Shown here piece after piece: positions 1 to 13,241 of a stretch of DNA of 64,000 nucleotides. The DNA lies in NCBI RefSeq assembly GCF_021347895.1, contig NC_067117.1, forward strand, positions 13,301,858 through 13,365,857, in the 5' to 3' direction. The notes under the pieces were generated by a model, which saw only the letters and a list, made by a program, of their open reading frames with translations, did no database searches and was not told the origin of the DNA. The DNA comes from Acanthochromis polyacanthus. Lineage: Eukaryota > Chordata > Actinopteri > Pomacentridae. Position numbers and translations under genes: made by a program. Within the stretch, counting starts at the first letter, position 1. Each line of letters opens with the position of its first letter.

Positions 1-2077
1 GGCCTCGTAAAAGAGGTTGTTATGTGTGGTGATATTTTGGGAAATCTCAAAAGATGGAATGTGGAAACTACGATGTCGCCCAAATTCATATTCTCACTAT
101 TTCTGCATTTGGTCAAGAATCTGAAAAAGTCTTCAGTAACAATAAATATTGTCAGATATTAGCGTGATGTGCTGGTACAGATACCTGCTCCTCTGCAGTC
201 TGTTGAGCTTTGAACAGATTTCTAAACAACCTGATCAGACCAAGTTTCCATGATGACTGTGTTCTTCTGAACTATTTCAATCCCTCATTGCTTCAATATT
301 ATTTTCAGTTTTCTTTCATATTGTTGGTTTCCAGCACTAAAATTATTGTGTAATCAGATCATTTATTAAAAACAAAATAAAGAGTATAAACATGTTACTT
401 ACCCCTAATAGTGATTGTGACTGTGTGAGGAGACTGATAATGTCCTATGGTGTAAAAACATGTTACTTCAACCTCAGCAGGTGAACTTGATGCGCCATCG
501 ACAGAAGCTCAGTTCCTGTCAGTGTCTGCAGACAAGAGATGACTTTGGAGGTGTTTGTACTCAGAGAGTATAAATAACAGTCAGACACAGACACTGATGG
601 TGGAGTCACACAGTTCACTGCAACAGAGTCTGTCTCTGTGACTGATGCTGGATTCACTCTGAGTTCAGGTGGAAGGAGCTGAAAATGTAAACAACATGTT
701 TAATTAAAAATTGAATGTTGCATTTATTTGAAAATAAAATCTGACATCTCTAAAGTAAACAATGCTCTGAGGCTTTCATTTTATCAAGTGCTTACACCTC
801 CCCCATCCAGCATGTTGGCAGGAGTTTGTTGTTTATACTGATATTCCAGTTATATGTCCTTATTATCATTTTGTTATTTACTTACTCTCTATGGAGACAG
901 AGGCCACATTACTGTGTGGAGATTGATGTGTCTTCAGGTAAAAACACGTCACTTCAACTGTAGCAGGTGGACTTTTTGTACCAACGACAGCAGTTCAGTT
1001 CCTGTCACTGTCTTCAGACAAGAAAACTTTTCTGCAGGTTTTCTTGAAATGATGAAGTAACACTCAGACACAGAAAGAGACGATGGAATCTGACAGTCTA
1101 ATGTGACTGAGTCTGTCTCTGTGATCACCCGTGGATTCACTGTGAGTTCAGGTGGAGCTGAAAATGTAAACAAACATGTTTAATTAAAAAATTGAATGTT
1201 GCATTTATTTGAAAATAAAATCTGACATCTCTAAAAGTAAACAATGCTCTGAGGCTTTCATTTTATCAAGTCCTTACACCTCCCCATCCAGCATGTTGGC
1301 AGGAGTTTTGTTGTTTATACTAATATTCCAGTTATATGTCTTTATTATTTTTCTTTATTCATTTACTCACGCTCTATGGAGACAGAGGCCATGTTACTGT
1401 GTGGAGATTGATGTGAAATCAGGGTAAAAACACGTCACTTCAACTGTAGCAGGTGGACTTTTTGTGCCAACGACAGCAGTTCAGTTCCATTCACTGTCTT
1501 CAGACAAGAAAACTTTTCTGCAGGTTTTCTTGAAATGATGAAGTAACACTCAGACACAGAAACAGACGATGGAATCTGACAGTCTAATGTGACTGAGTCT
1601 GTCTCTGTGATCACCAATGGATTCACTCTGAGTTCAGGTGGAGGAAGAGCTGAAAATTTAGAGGTAAATATGAGAAATTTGAAATACTGAACATTTCCAC
1701 CTGTAAAATAGCATTCATGATGAGGATTAATGAGTCATTATAGAAGGCAAGAGAGAAAACATTCAGCATTAAAACAATCAAATCAAACTGATCAAACAAT
1801 GAAAACAGAAAACAATGTTAAAAACTGACCTCCAGCTTCGACCACATTAAAGGAACCTGTTTAGAAAATGCTTCAAGGAGAAACAGATGCAAAAACAACT
1901 CATCAGATAATTCAGATTTCAACTTCAACTGATCTGATATAAAAATGTCTCATATGCTCTGAAGTTCCATTTTAATTGAGTAGCCGTCATCAATTCATAA
2001 CCAACACAGACAATGAAAAAACTCAATAAGAGGTTTAACTTACTCAGAGCAACAACCAGCAGCAGGCGTCCAGCCAT
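1..2077 (-). pseudogene. Receptor copy 1: 5' part only, frameshifted Ig exons (pseudogene or sequence errors)
   Basis: The signal exon (2044-2077, MAGRLLLVVALS) and 27-base exon (1830-1856) are intact. Three Ig-like exons follow at 1371-1649, 886-1157 and 403-678, each with the same splice borders as in the other copies, but each with one-base indels. Two have five T where the paralogues have six, one has an extra G that nearly cancels this, and the last has an extra A near its start and one T fewer in a T run. The rest of the gene (stalk, membrane helix, tail) lies left of the window. The concentration of homopolymer differences could mean decay or uncorrected long-read errors. The exon at 1371-1649 is also a hybrid of two domain types. 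Confidence 0.7.
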
Positions 2078-2888
2078 GATGAAGTGGAATGATCTGAATG
2101 TTCATCTGTCAGACTACTGTGGCTTTCACCTACACTGACTGTCCTTTTTTAGAACTTGTTCTCAGTAAAACCACGAGAAGTGACTTGCAACGGCTGGCCA
2201 CAGGAACGCACACTTTACATCGACCTACTTCAAGACAGTTTATTAATTCTTATATTTCTGTCTAAAACCTTTAGATCAACTCTACCACAGTGTCGATCAG
2301 TTGGTTCAGTTAAACAGATTTATTCATTGTTTCTGTTGCTTTCTTACTGTTTTTGCCTGAGAAGCTCATTTGCTAAAAAATATCAGTATGATTGATGTAC
2401 GTGCTGTATGCCACATAGATCAAAACCACAAAAAAATTGACTTATTTTAGGGTTTTTGGAAGAATGCTGTCATTGTTTTAATCAGAATATTATATTAGTG
2501 GAGCTCAGAGGTATTTTGATGTTTACAGATAAAGTTGCTGTTCCTGTTTCCACTGTTTGTGCAGTGTTGTTTAACTTCACACTAACTGGAGATACAAGAG
2601 AGTGATATTAATCTTTAGCCTTGACCAAGAAAACAAATAAAATCTTTCCTGAATTGTTTCCTTGTTTCTTCCTCACACACAGAGGTTTCTCAGCCGTCAC
2701 CTGATGGGAGGATCTCCAGGGTTTAGTTTTGGTTCCCCTACACATGCTGTTCCTAGTAAATGTTGCAAACAACAACTTCACCTTCCAGACTGTACAGCCA
2801 ACACACACATCCAGTGAATGTTTCATTACAGTCTAGCAAACAGTCTCTCTCAGTCTTTTAGAAAAGACTAAAGACCCAGCTCTTCATT

Positions 2889-4366
2889 ATGGAGCAATAG
2901 GATATGGAGTAATAGGAGTGCCAAATCAAAATATAAATAAATAAATAATTAAATAAATAAATGTGGAAATATAAAGAGAAATAAATAATTAAATAAATAA
3001 ATGTGGAAATATAAAGAGAAATAAATAAATAAATAAATGTGGAATATAAAGAGAAATAAATAAATAAATAAATAATAAAAAGGAAAATTTTGTCTTTGCT
3101 TTTACCTTTTCTGTTTTTTCCCCTTTTATTTATTTATTTATTTATTTATTCTCTTTATATTTCCACATTTATTTATTTAATTATTTATTTCTCTTATATT
3201 TCCACATTTAATTATTTATTTAATTATTTATTTATTTCCCTTTATATTTCCTCAGTCCACCAAGAAAAGGAAAAATGCAAATCAGTTTGCTCTGGGCGGG
3301 ATTCTGAACACAGGAGTCCTGCCTGACACCAGCTCCCAGCACGGCTGAAGTGAAGCCATGTCACCGTTGAGCTTCGGCTTATTCTGCCACTGATAAGAAA
3401 ATAAACATTAATTTACCGAATTAGCAGCGTCCTTTCAGTGTCTGATGGCAGAATCAGCCGAAGCTCCACGGTGACACGGCTTCACTTCAGCCGTGGTGGT
3501 TGGGACGCCGCTCAGAGGGGCGTGTCGTGTCTACTCTTCATATGCCTGTGATCAGGAACGACGAGGAAGCCCCGCCTAGAGCCATTTGATTGACAGCTCA
3601 GTCCACCAAGTGAAAGCAAACTGATTTGCATTTTATTTCTTGGTGGTTATTTCATAATGGCCTGACACCATGAAATAGAAAAATGCAAATCAGTTTGCTC
3701 TGGGTGGGGCTTCCTTTTCAGGGTGGGGAGTCGTACCCGCACACAGGCTTCTTTCCTGACGCCAGCTCCGACACGGCTGAAGTGAAGCCGTGTCACCGTG
3801 GAGCTTCGGCTGATTCTGCCATCAGACACTGAAAGAACGCTGCTAATTCGGTAAATTAATGTTTATTTTCTTATCAGTGGCAGAATAAGCCGAAGCTCAA
3901 CGGTGACATGGCTTCACTTCAGCCGTGCTGGGAGCTGGTGTCAGGCAGGACTCCTGTGTTCAGAATCCCCGCCCAGAGCAAACTGATTTACATTTTTCCT
4001 TTTCTTGGTGGACTGAGGAAATGTAAAGGGAAATAAATAAATAATTAAATAAATAATTAAATGTGGAAATATAAAGAGAAATAAATAATTAAATAAATAA
4101 ATGTGGAAATATAAAGATAAATAAATAAATAAATAAATAAAAGGAAAAAACAGAAAAGGTAAAAGCAAGCCAAAATTTTCCTTTTTATTTATTTATTTAT
4201 TTATTTCTCTTTATATTTCCACATTTATTTATTTATTTAATTATTTATTTCTCTTTATATTTCCACATTTATTTATTTAATTATTTATTTCTCTTTATAT
4301 TTCCACATTTATTTATTTAATTATTTATTTATTTATATTTTGATTTGGCACTCCTATTGCTCTATA
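2889..4366. mobile_element. Foldback-type (long inverted repeat) DNA element, 1.48 kb
   Basis: The left half (about 2908-3500) is the reverse complement of the right half (about 3768-4362). Its ends read GGAGTGCCAAATC and GATTTGGCACTCC, followed inward by long AAAT-type simple repeats and then a GC-richer arm. A centre of about 270 bases separates the arms. The direct repeat CTTCATT sits at 2882-2888 and 4367-4373, while copies 2 and 3 of the host array have a single CTTCATT at the matching place (near 11,895 and 19,925), which gives the empty site. No transposase is encoded; open frames inside are translated simple repeat. It is a non-autonomous element of uncertain superfamily. Confidence 0.88.
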
Positions 4367-4373
4367 CTTCATT

Positions 4374-5494
4374 GAACACCTTTGCATTTGACAGACTACA
4401 ATAACAATAAAAATAAATAAAACTCCTATTAGGCCTGAACTGCCTGTGGACACCAAAGTTCTATTATCACTCTTGAACTTGTTTTGTAGGACTTTTCCAT
4501 GATTGATGTCTCCTCACCAGATCCTTGCTGGGGTTGTATCTACTCTCAGATGTACGTCACTTTGGATAGAAGCGTCTGCCAAATAAAACTGTGGAACTGT
4601 TGTAGAATTATATTCACGTATGTAGTGAACAGGAAATAATGTCAGACACAACCACAGAGTCTCCAGCAGTAAGCTCTGACACTGAACGGAAGCTCAGTGT
4701 TGTTTTGACCTAAAAGCTATTTTAACCATGTTGGCATGATCACTCTGACAATACAAACACACTGACAAGAAGCTGGTAAAAGTACAATTTGTCCAACATA
4801 TCAGCAGCTGAGGTTAATTCCACCCATTAATGGCACCAGATTAAACATTAAGAGGTCAATAAAGTCACAATGCAATGAAAAGACAAAAAGAATGTGTGAC
4901 ATATTTCACTGAGATCCATCCAGCAGCACTTAAATCACCAACATCATTGTGGTACATGATAAAGGACAATAAATGTCTGTGTGAAATGTTTGGTAATCCA
5001 ACCCAGTGGACTGAGTGAATGACAGAGACATGGACTGACCACTAACACGTCTTTAAAGAGATCATCTTACTTTGAGCTTCATCTCCTTGCAATGATTCCT
5101 CACCAATTCAAATCATAACACACATTATTAACATTGTTTTTGGTCATCCACTTACATCTGGGACAGATTTCCTCATCTCAGAGCACCAGGAGGTCCCTTA
5201 GATCCTTAAGACAAACTATATTTTTTGTCCCACAGTCACATTTAATTCCACTCTACTTTTGGTTTGGGCAGAGTGAAAATGCTTCAGCAGAAACAGTAAA
5301 TGAAGAAAATGTGTTGATATTTTTATGAAATCTCAAAACATTTGGTTAATTCTCTTCATACAGGACTTAAGATGGAATTTCTCTTTTTTATTATCGTGGT
5401 TTAAATGTGGCTCTGAAGATCTCTCTGTGTATGTGCGCTGTATGGTGTGTAGGAAAAACTAATGGGACCTTTTTCAATAGATGTGAATAATGCT
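4374..5494. other. Intergenic part of the array unit, no gene seen
   Basis: This stretch matches 11,897-13,020 and the corresponding DNA between copies 3 and 4 almost base for base. It contains only short shadow frames and no splice-bounded coding sequence. The minus-strand AATAAA at 5500-5495 marks the likely 3' end of copy 2. Confidence 0.7.
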
Positions 5495-5713
5495 TTTATT
5501 ATTTACAGCACTGAAACTCTTGATACATGTCATCGTCTGACCTTGGCACAGACCTCAGCCTCTAGATATTCAATAAAATAAAATAAAGCTAATTCACCAT
5601 TCTACTGGAGAAACTAACATAAACCGCAATGAGCCTGATCATAAGAAAATGTGTGAGAAAAACAGTGTGTCAGAGCTGCAACAGCTGGATGGAGGTCTGA
5701 TGTGCAGCTGTTG

Positions 5714-8700
5714 TCACTCTGTGGAGAAGAAACAAAGAGACAGAAATCATCTGTCCTCATTCAGGTGGAAATGTTTTCCAGGATTAAACATTTATGGAGA
5801 TGTATAACTTGCAATGGCTCATTTTTGACATGCCAAATCATTTCTTTTTCACATCAGAGAAGACGAGTGCTTTGTACCAGTAATAACAAGTCTGTTCAGA
5901 TTCAATACATTTGAAGCTCTCCAGGAGAACTTGCACCACCAAGTGGCCAAATTGTCTCTACAAGAACCTTTTATTACATTCAGACAGAGAAGAGCAGCTC
6001 ACCACGTTTGTATTTGTATGTGACGACACTGTAGGTTTCATCATCGACAGCCTGCAGATAATTTAATGAGATGTGAGATTAAAGGAAGAGTGATGGCAGC
6101 CTCACACCAGACAGAATATTCAGTGTATGAAGAAAGGAGCAGATTTATAATTATGATTATTCTGTTGGTGACACCAACCATGTATGTCATGTCATCTAAA
6201 ACAGAAGCCAAAGCACGGAGTTAAAAACACCCCAACATAATAGATGTACTATAAAAAACACTGTAATTGAATTATCATGGTTATTGTCATCAATGCAAAT
6301 GAGCAACATACCTGTTGATTGACCAGTCAAGTTCACTTTTGTTCTGAATGGAAGAAAAAGTGAAAGAACACTTTTTGTGACAGAGTTCACAGGGAAGTGA
6401 AAACACAAAAGCCATTTTCAACATGACTCTCTGGAAACATTTCTAAATGACGTGAATGAAAACTTTAAATCTCAGGTTCTGCTACGACTCTGCTGATTCC
6501 TCCATCAGCACCTTTAACAAGATGCTCCATATCAGTCTTAATATTGTTCAGTCAATTTGTTCATTTTACTGACAGAAAATGTTATGAAATCTATGAATCT
6601 TGAATCGTACACTAATAATGTTATTTTTCCCAGCAGGAATATCACTGCTGATGAGATTACCAAGGCCCTCAGTGAAAGCTTTTAAAGGGTAATTCCAGTT
6701 TAATTCAACACAGCCTATTTTCAGTACATGTGTGTTAAATACAGCTGTGATCTCAGTTGTGAGATTCAGGGGTAGTGAATACTTAAAAATCCCTGAAACT
6801 ATTCACAAATCTCTTCAAAGATGGAGACTGCAAAGTCAGCAGAAGTGATAGAGTTGCAATAGTTACATATATGGAAAATGCACAAAATTAACCAAAGTTT
6901 TCCTTGAAGCTGCCAGAAAGAATACATGAGTATGAACCTGAGCAATGATGGAAAAGAAGGTACAAACTCAACCAAAACCATCTTATAATGGCAAAGAATC
7001 AACATTTCTTACCTCTTGGAAACACAGTTCTCTGGAAAATATAAATTAAATAAAAACAAATAAATACAAAACAACAATGATCAGCAAGTAATTTTAAAAG
7101 AAACTTCAATAACCCACCAAGAATAAACCAAAGAAGCTGTATCAGTCACTATTTTAATGTTTTACTGCTTGAAAATATTGTCATGTCAACTGATTTTTAG
7201 ATTTAACTGAAACAAATGAAAGCACATGAACTGCAACTGGGATTTAGTTTAAACAGTAAGATGTTTTAAATTCTTACCTTTATTAAAGAGAAGCACAAAT
7301 CCAAACAAGAAGACTCCTGCAGTAACAGCTGCACCAGTTACCCATAAAATCCTCCCTGCATTATGAAAAGGCAATTAAAGTTCAGTCCTTTAAGTTTACA
7401 GAATTAACAGACAAAGGCTATGCAGTTTATTGTGATGGTGATGCAACACAAAATGTAAAATTATTTATAGTGTGCTAGTATTTGTTCCAAAGTGACATTT
7501 TATTCTTGTATTGAAACAGTAAGTAAAAATGATCCAGTGAACTATATGAATGAATCATTACTTTATATCAGTAAAATGCTTCATATTAGCAATTATTTAG
7601 ATTCAAGTATAATTTGCTTTATATTCAACGGAGTAACCCAAGTGCTCTCTACTTCAGATCACACTCATAAAATATATTAGAACATTTCAGCAAAGCATTT
7701 TAGCATTTTGCTAAATTAATTAAAACGTAGTTCTACATGTTATTTTATCATCAGAGGCTGGATTGATCAGAGTTGTGTCAGCAAAGTTCAGACCACCTGC
7801 AGCAGTGAAAGCTGTGCCTGTAACAGAAAACACAACAGCTAACATTAAATTAACAAATATCCCAAACTCTTGTTAGTCTCACAGATTTTTTAAAAATTTG
7901 ATTCTTAATACAATGGAACCACGAGGATTTAATTATTAAAATCATAAATATGTGTCAGACAGTGAGATCTTCTGGATTGTGAATCACAGACATTTACATG
8001 AATGTATCTCAGCATCTTTAAAGAATAAGGAAGTGGAGCTGAAGTTCTTATTGCGGTGGATTTTAAAATGTTCTGCAATATCAGCGTGACTCAACAAGAA
8101 ACTAAATGATTGCATCACCTGCTGCTTGCTTCACTGATGTTTGTTGTGACGAACGTCTTACCTGTAGACATCCTGAAAGTTCTCTGTGTTGTAATGAATT
8201 TCACATCAACTACAAAAGAAGGTAGATTTAGCAGCAGTAAAGACATTTTTCCTCACCTGGAGATGAGTTTGCTGGGGTCACAGAAAGCCGAGCAGAAGTC
8301 AAAGTGTCTGTCGTAGCTTCATCAGTCCCTTCAGAAACTGTTTCTGTCAGACCCAATAGAAAAACACAAACGGCTGTTATTTTAAAATGTCCTACAATAT
8401 AAGTGTGACTCATTGGAAACTAAGTAACTGGGTCACCTGAAGTGGATTCCACTGTTGTCACAGAAGTAGAAAGTGAAGTAACAGGTTCAGTTGGTGTACT
8501 GGGAATCAAACCTGGTGGATTTAGAGAAAGTTTCAAAGCATCAGTCTCTGGTATTCAGTAATGTTACAGATAGCTGTGATGAACCTCTTACCTGTAGTCG
8601 TCCTGAAAGTTGTCATCTGAGTTTTCATGGATTTCACATCAACTACAAAAGAAGGTACATTTAGAATAAGGATAATGACCTCTTTTTGAGGAATCACAAA

Positions 8701-11083
8701 AAAAATATATGGAAATTGGTCATTTAAAGGCACTGTAGTAAGTAAAAATGCATTTTTCCAAATAATTGTTGATGTGTTCGCCTGAAAGAAACATTTCTTC
8801 TGTTCCCTAGAGAGTTCTCAGGTCTGTGACATATCAAAAGTTTTTCAAATGCACAACATTTTTTCCAATCTTCACCGCAATCAGTACCAATGATCTTCAG
8901 TCCTTGCAGACCCGACAAAAGTTATCAAGTGAATGTACATTTTATTTACACCACTTTTCAGTCACAGTGAACTCTATTCAGCTACAATCTGCCAAACATG
9001 TATGGACAGTTACCTAATGTTTCCCACAGAATAGCATAATTTGACCAGGGAACAGCAATTTGCAAAAAATGTCTTTTTTCTAAAACTGTCTGATGAGTTG
9101 GCCTCGTAAAAGAGGTTGTTATGTGTGGTGATATTTTGGGAAATCTCAAAGATGGAATGTGGAAACCTACGATGTCGCCCAAATTCATATTCTCACTATG
9201 CTGCATTTGGTCAAGAATCTGAAAAAGTCTTCAGTAACAATAAATATTGTCAGATATTAACGTGATGTGCTGGTACAGATACCTGCTCCTCTGCAGTCTG
9301 TTGAGCTTTGAACAGATTCTAAACAACCTGATCAGACCAAGTTTCCATGATGACTGTGTTCTTCTGAACTATTTCAATCCCTCATTGCTTCAATATTTAT
9401 TTCAGTTTTTCTTTCATATTGTTGGTTTCCAGCACTAAAATTATTGTGTAATCAGATCATTTATAAAAACAAAATAAAGAGTATAAACGTGTTACTTACT
9501 CCTAATAGTGGATGTGTGACTGTGTGGAGACTGATAATGTCCTGCGGTGTAAAAACATGTTACTTCAACCTCAGCAGGTGAACTTTGATGCGCCATCGAC
9601 AGAAGCTCAGTTCCTGTCAGTGTCTGCAGACAAGAGATGACTTTGGAGGTTTTTGTACTCAGAGAGTATAAATAACAGTCAGACACAGACACTGATGGTG
9701 GAGTCACACAGTTCACTGCAACAGAGTCTGTCTCTGTGACTGATGCTGGATTCACTCTGAGTTCAGGTGGAGCTGAAAATGTAAACAAATATGTTTAATT
9801 AAAAAATTGAATGTTGCATTTATTTGAAAATAAAATCTGACATCTCTAAAAGTAAACAATGCTCTGAGGCTTTCATTTTATCAAGTCCTTACACCTCCCT
9901 CATCCAGCATGTTGGCAGGAGTTTTGTTGTTTATACTGATATTCCAGTTATATCTTTATTTATTTTTCTTTATCATTTACTCACGCTCTGTGGAGACAGA
10001 GGCCATGTTACTGTGTGGAGATTGATGTGAAATCAGGTAAAAACACGTCACTTCAACTGTAGCAGGTGGACTTTTTTGTACCAACGACAGCAGTTCAGTT
10101 CCATTCACTGTCTTCAGACAAGAAAACTTTTCTGCAGGTCTTCTTGAAATGCTGAAGTAACACTCAGACACAGAAACAGACGATGGACTCTGACAGTCTA
10201 ATGTGACTGAGTCTGTCTCTGTGATCACCCGTGGATTCACTGTGAGTTTAGGTGGAAGAAGGTCTGAAAAATAGAAGCACAGCATACACTTAGTACTTTT
10301 CATTACATTTGCTATCACTATTATTACTGCAAAGGGTGATAAAACACCATGGCAGTGTAGTCACTCACCGTTTATGATGATGGTGGATGTTTTACTGTCT
10401 GGAGATGTAGAATGAATCGCGTCAGACTGTACGATATAACATCTGACTTCAACCTCAGCAGGTGAACGCTTACGTGTCATCTCCAGCAGCTTGGTTCCTG
10501 TCAGTGTCTCCACACACACATTTTTGGATGTTTCTTGTGTTGCAATGAAGAAATGACACCGAGACACAGAAACAGATGGTGGCGCCACACAGTTCAATGT
10601 GACTGAGTCTGTCTCTGTGATCACCAATGGATTCACTGTGAGTTCAGGTGGAGGAAGAGCTGAAAATTTAGAGGTAAATATGAGCAATTTGAAATACTGA
10701 ACATTTTCACCTGTAAAATCGCATTCATGTTGAGGATTAATGAGTCATTATAGGAGGCAAAGAGAGAAAAACATTCAGCATTAAAACAATCAAATCAAAC
10801 TGACCAAACAATGAAAACAGAAAACAACGTTAACAACTGACCTCCAGCTTTGACCACATTAAAGGAACCTGAAAATGCTTCAAGGAGAAACAGATGCAAA
10901 AACAGCTCATCAGATAATTCAGATTTCAACTCCAACTGATCTGATATAAAATGTCTCATATGCTCTGAAGTTCCATTTTAATTGAGTAGCTGTCATCAAT
11001 TCATAACCAACACAGACAATGAAAAAACTCAATAAGAGGTTTAACTTACTCAGAGCAACAACCAGCAGCAGGCGTCCAGCCAT
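5714..11083 (-). CDS. Receptor copy 2: three Ig-like domains, mucin-like stalk, one membrane helix, tyrosine tail
   Basis: The model threads 16 coding exons with matching phases into 481 aa: 11050-11083 (signal peptide MAGRLLLVVALS), 10842-10868, Ig-like domains at 10369-10659, 9985-10263 and 9500-9772, stalk exons at 8592-8642, 8437-8511, 8257-8343, 8162-8209 and 7737-7817, membrane helix 7278-7355, tail exons 7013-7031, 6312-6343, 6179-6195 and 6003-6051, and the stop in the exon beginning at 5718. Each Ig-like domain has four conserved cysteines (NC, CxF, a mid-loop C, and VxCFY). Stalk exons are rich in Ser, Thr and Pro. The tail has TYMAV and TYSVVTY, which are YxxV motifs but not canonical ITIMs. 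It is likely a type I cell-surface receptor of immune cells. The family is not one I can name; C2-type Ig of the FcR/LRC kind is my best guess. AATAAA lies at 5500-5495. Confidence 0.85.
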
Positions 11084-11173
11084 GATGAAGTGGAATGATC
11101 TGAATGTTCATCTGTCAGACTACTGTGGCTTTCACCTACACTGACTGTCCTTTTTGAAAACTTGTTCTCAGTA

Positions 11174-11181
11174 AAACCACA
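11174..11181 (-). promoter_or_regulatory. Runx-like site upstream of copy 2
   Basis: The minus strand reads TGTGGTTT 91 bases before the start codon. The same motif is at the same distance in copies 3 (19194-19201) and 4 (27673-27680), and 107 bases before the start of the diverged ITIM gene (42154-42161). Copy 1 has a one-base variant. Use as a Runx site is inferred from consensus only. Confidence 0.4.
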
Positions 11182-13241
11182 AGATGAGAAGTGACTTGCA
11201 ACGGCTGGCCACAGGAACACACACCTTACATCGACCTACTTCAAGACAGTTTATTAATTCTTATATTTCTATCTAAAATCTTTAGATCAACTCTACCACA
11301 GTGTCGATCAGTTGGTTAAGTTAAACAGATTTTATTCATTGTTTCTGTTGCTTTCTTACTGTTTTTGCCTGAGAAGCTTATTTGCTAAAAATATCAGTAT
11401 GATTGATATAAGTGCTGTATGCCACATAGATCAAAACCACAAAAAAAATGACTTATTTTAGGGGTTTTGGAAGAATGTTGTCATTGTTTTAATCAAAATA
11501 TTGTATTAGTGGAGCTCAGAGGTATTTTGATGTTTACAGATAAAGTTGCTGTTCCTGTTTCCACTGGTTGTGCAGTGTTGTTTAACTTCACATTAACTGT
11601 GGATACAAGAGAGTGATATTAATCTTTAACCTTGACCAATAAAACAAATAAACATCTTTCCTGAATTGTTTCCTTGTTTCTTCCTCACACACAGAGGTTT
11701 CTCAGCCGTCACCTGATGGGAGGATCTCCAGGGTTTAGTTTTGGTTCCCCTACACATGCTGTTCCTAGTAAATGTTGCCAACAACAACTTCACCTTTCAG
11801 ACTGTACAGCCAACACACACATCCTGTGAATGTTTCATTACAGTCTAGCAAACAGTCTCTCTCAGTCTTTTAGAAAAGACTAAAGACTCAGCTCTTCATT
11901 GAACACCTTTGCATTTGACAGACTACAATAAAAATAAAAATAAATAAAACTCCTATTTGGCCTGAACTGCCTGTGGACACCAAAGTTCTATTATCACACT
12001 TGAACTTGTTTTGTAGGACTTTTCCATGATTGATGTCTCCTCACCAGATCCTTGCTGGGGTTGTATCTACTCTCAGATGTACGTCACTTTGGATAGAAGC
12101 GTCTGCTAAATAAAACTGTGGAACTGTTGTAGAATTCTATTCACATATGTAGTGAACAGGAAATAATGTCAGACACAACCACAGAGTCTCCAGCAGTAAG
12201 CTCTGACACTGAACGGAAGCTCAGTGTTGTTTTGACCTAAAAGCTATTTTAACCATGTTGGCATGATCACTCTGACAATACAAACACACTGACAAGAAGC
12301 TGGTAAAAGTACAATTTGTCCAACATATCAGCAGCTGAGGTTAATTCCACCCATTAATGGCACCAGATTAAACATTAAGAGGTCAATAAAGTCACAATGC
12401 AATGAAAAGACAAAAAGAATGTGTGACATATTTCACTGAGATCCATCCAGCAGCACTTAAATCACCAACATCATTGTGGTACACGATAAAGGACGATAAA
12501 TGTCTGTGTAACATGTTTTGGGAATCCACACCAGTGGACTGAGTGAATGACAGAGACATGGACTGACCACTAACACGTCTTTAAAGAGATCATCTTACTT
12601 TGAGCTTCATCTCCTTGCACTGATTCCTCATCAATTCAAATCATAACACACATTATTAACATTGTTTTTGGTCATCCACTTACATCAGGGACAGATTTCC
12701 TCATCTCAGAGCACCAGGAGGTCCCTTAGATCCTTAAGACAAACTCTACTTATTGTCCCACAGTCACATTTAAATCCACTTTACTTTTGGTTTGGGCAGA
12801 GTGAAAATGCTTCGGCAGAAACAGTAAATGAAGAAAATGCGTTGATATTTCTATGAAATCTCAAAACATTTGATTAATTCTCTTCATACAGGACTTACGA
12901 CGGATTTTCTCTTTTTTATTATCGTGGTATAAAGGTGGCTCTGAAGATCTCTCTGTGTATGTGCGCTGTATGGTGTGTAGGAAAAACTAATGGGACCTTT
13001 TTCAATAGATGTGAATAATGCTTTTATTATTTACAGCACTGAAACTCTTGATACATGTCATCGTCTGACCTTGGCACAGACCTCAGCCTCTAGATATTCA
13101 ACAAAATAAAATAAAGCTAGTTCACCATTCTATTGGAGAAACTCACAAAAACAGCAATGAGCCTGATCATAAGAAAATGTGTGAGAAAAACAGTGTGTCA
13201 GAGCTGCAACAGCTGGATGGAGGTCTGATGTGCAGCTGTTG

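Noticed and set aside
3090..4168. Open frames of Ile/Phe/Tyr/Leu repeats on both strands
   Set aside because: They translate AAAT-type simple repeats inside the foldback element and carry no domain.
8982..9206. Possible extra exon between the third Ig domain and the stalk in copies 2-4
   Set aside because: A GTAACT donor-like string is present but no acceptor with a pyrimidine tract and matching phase could be found.
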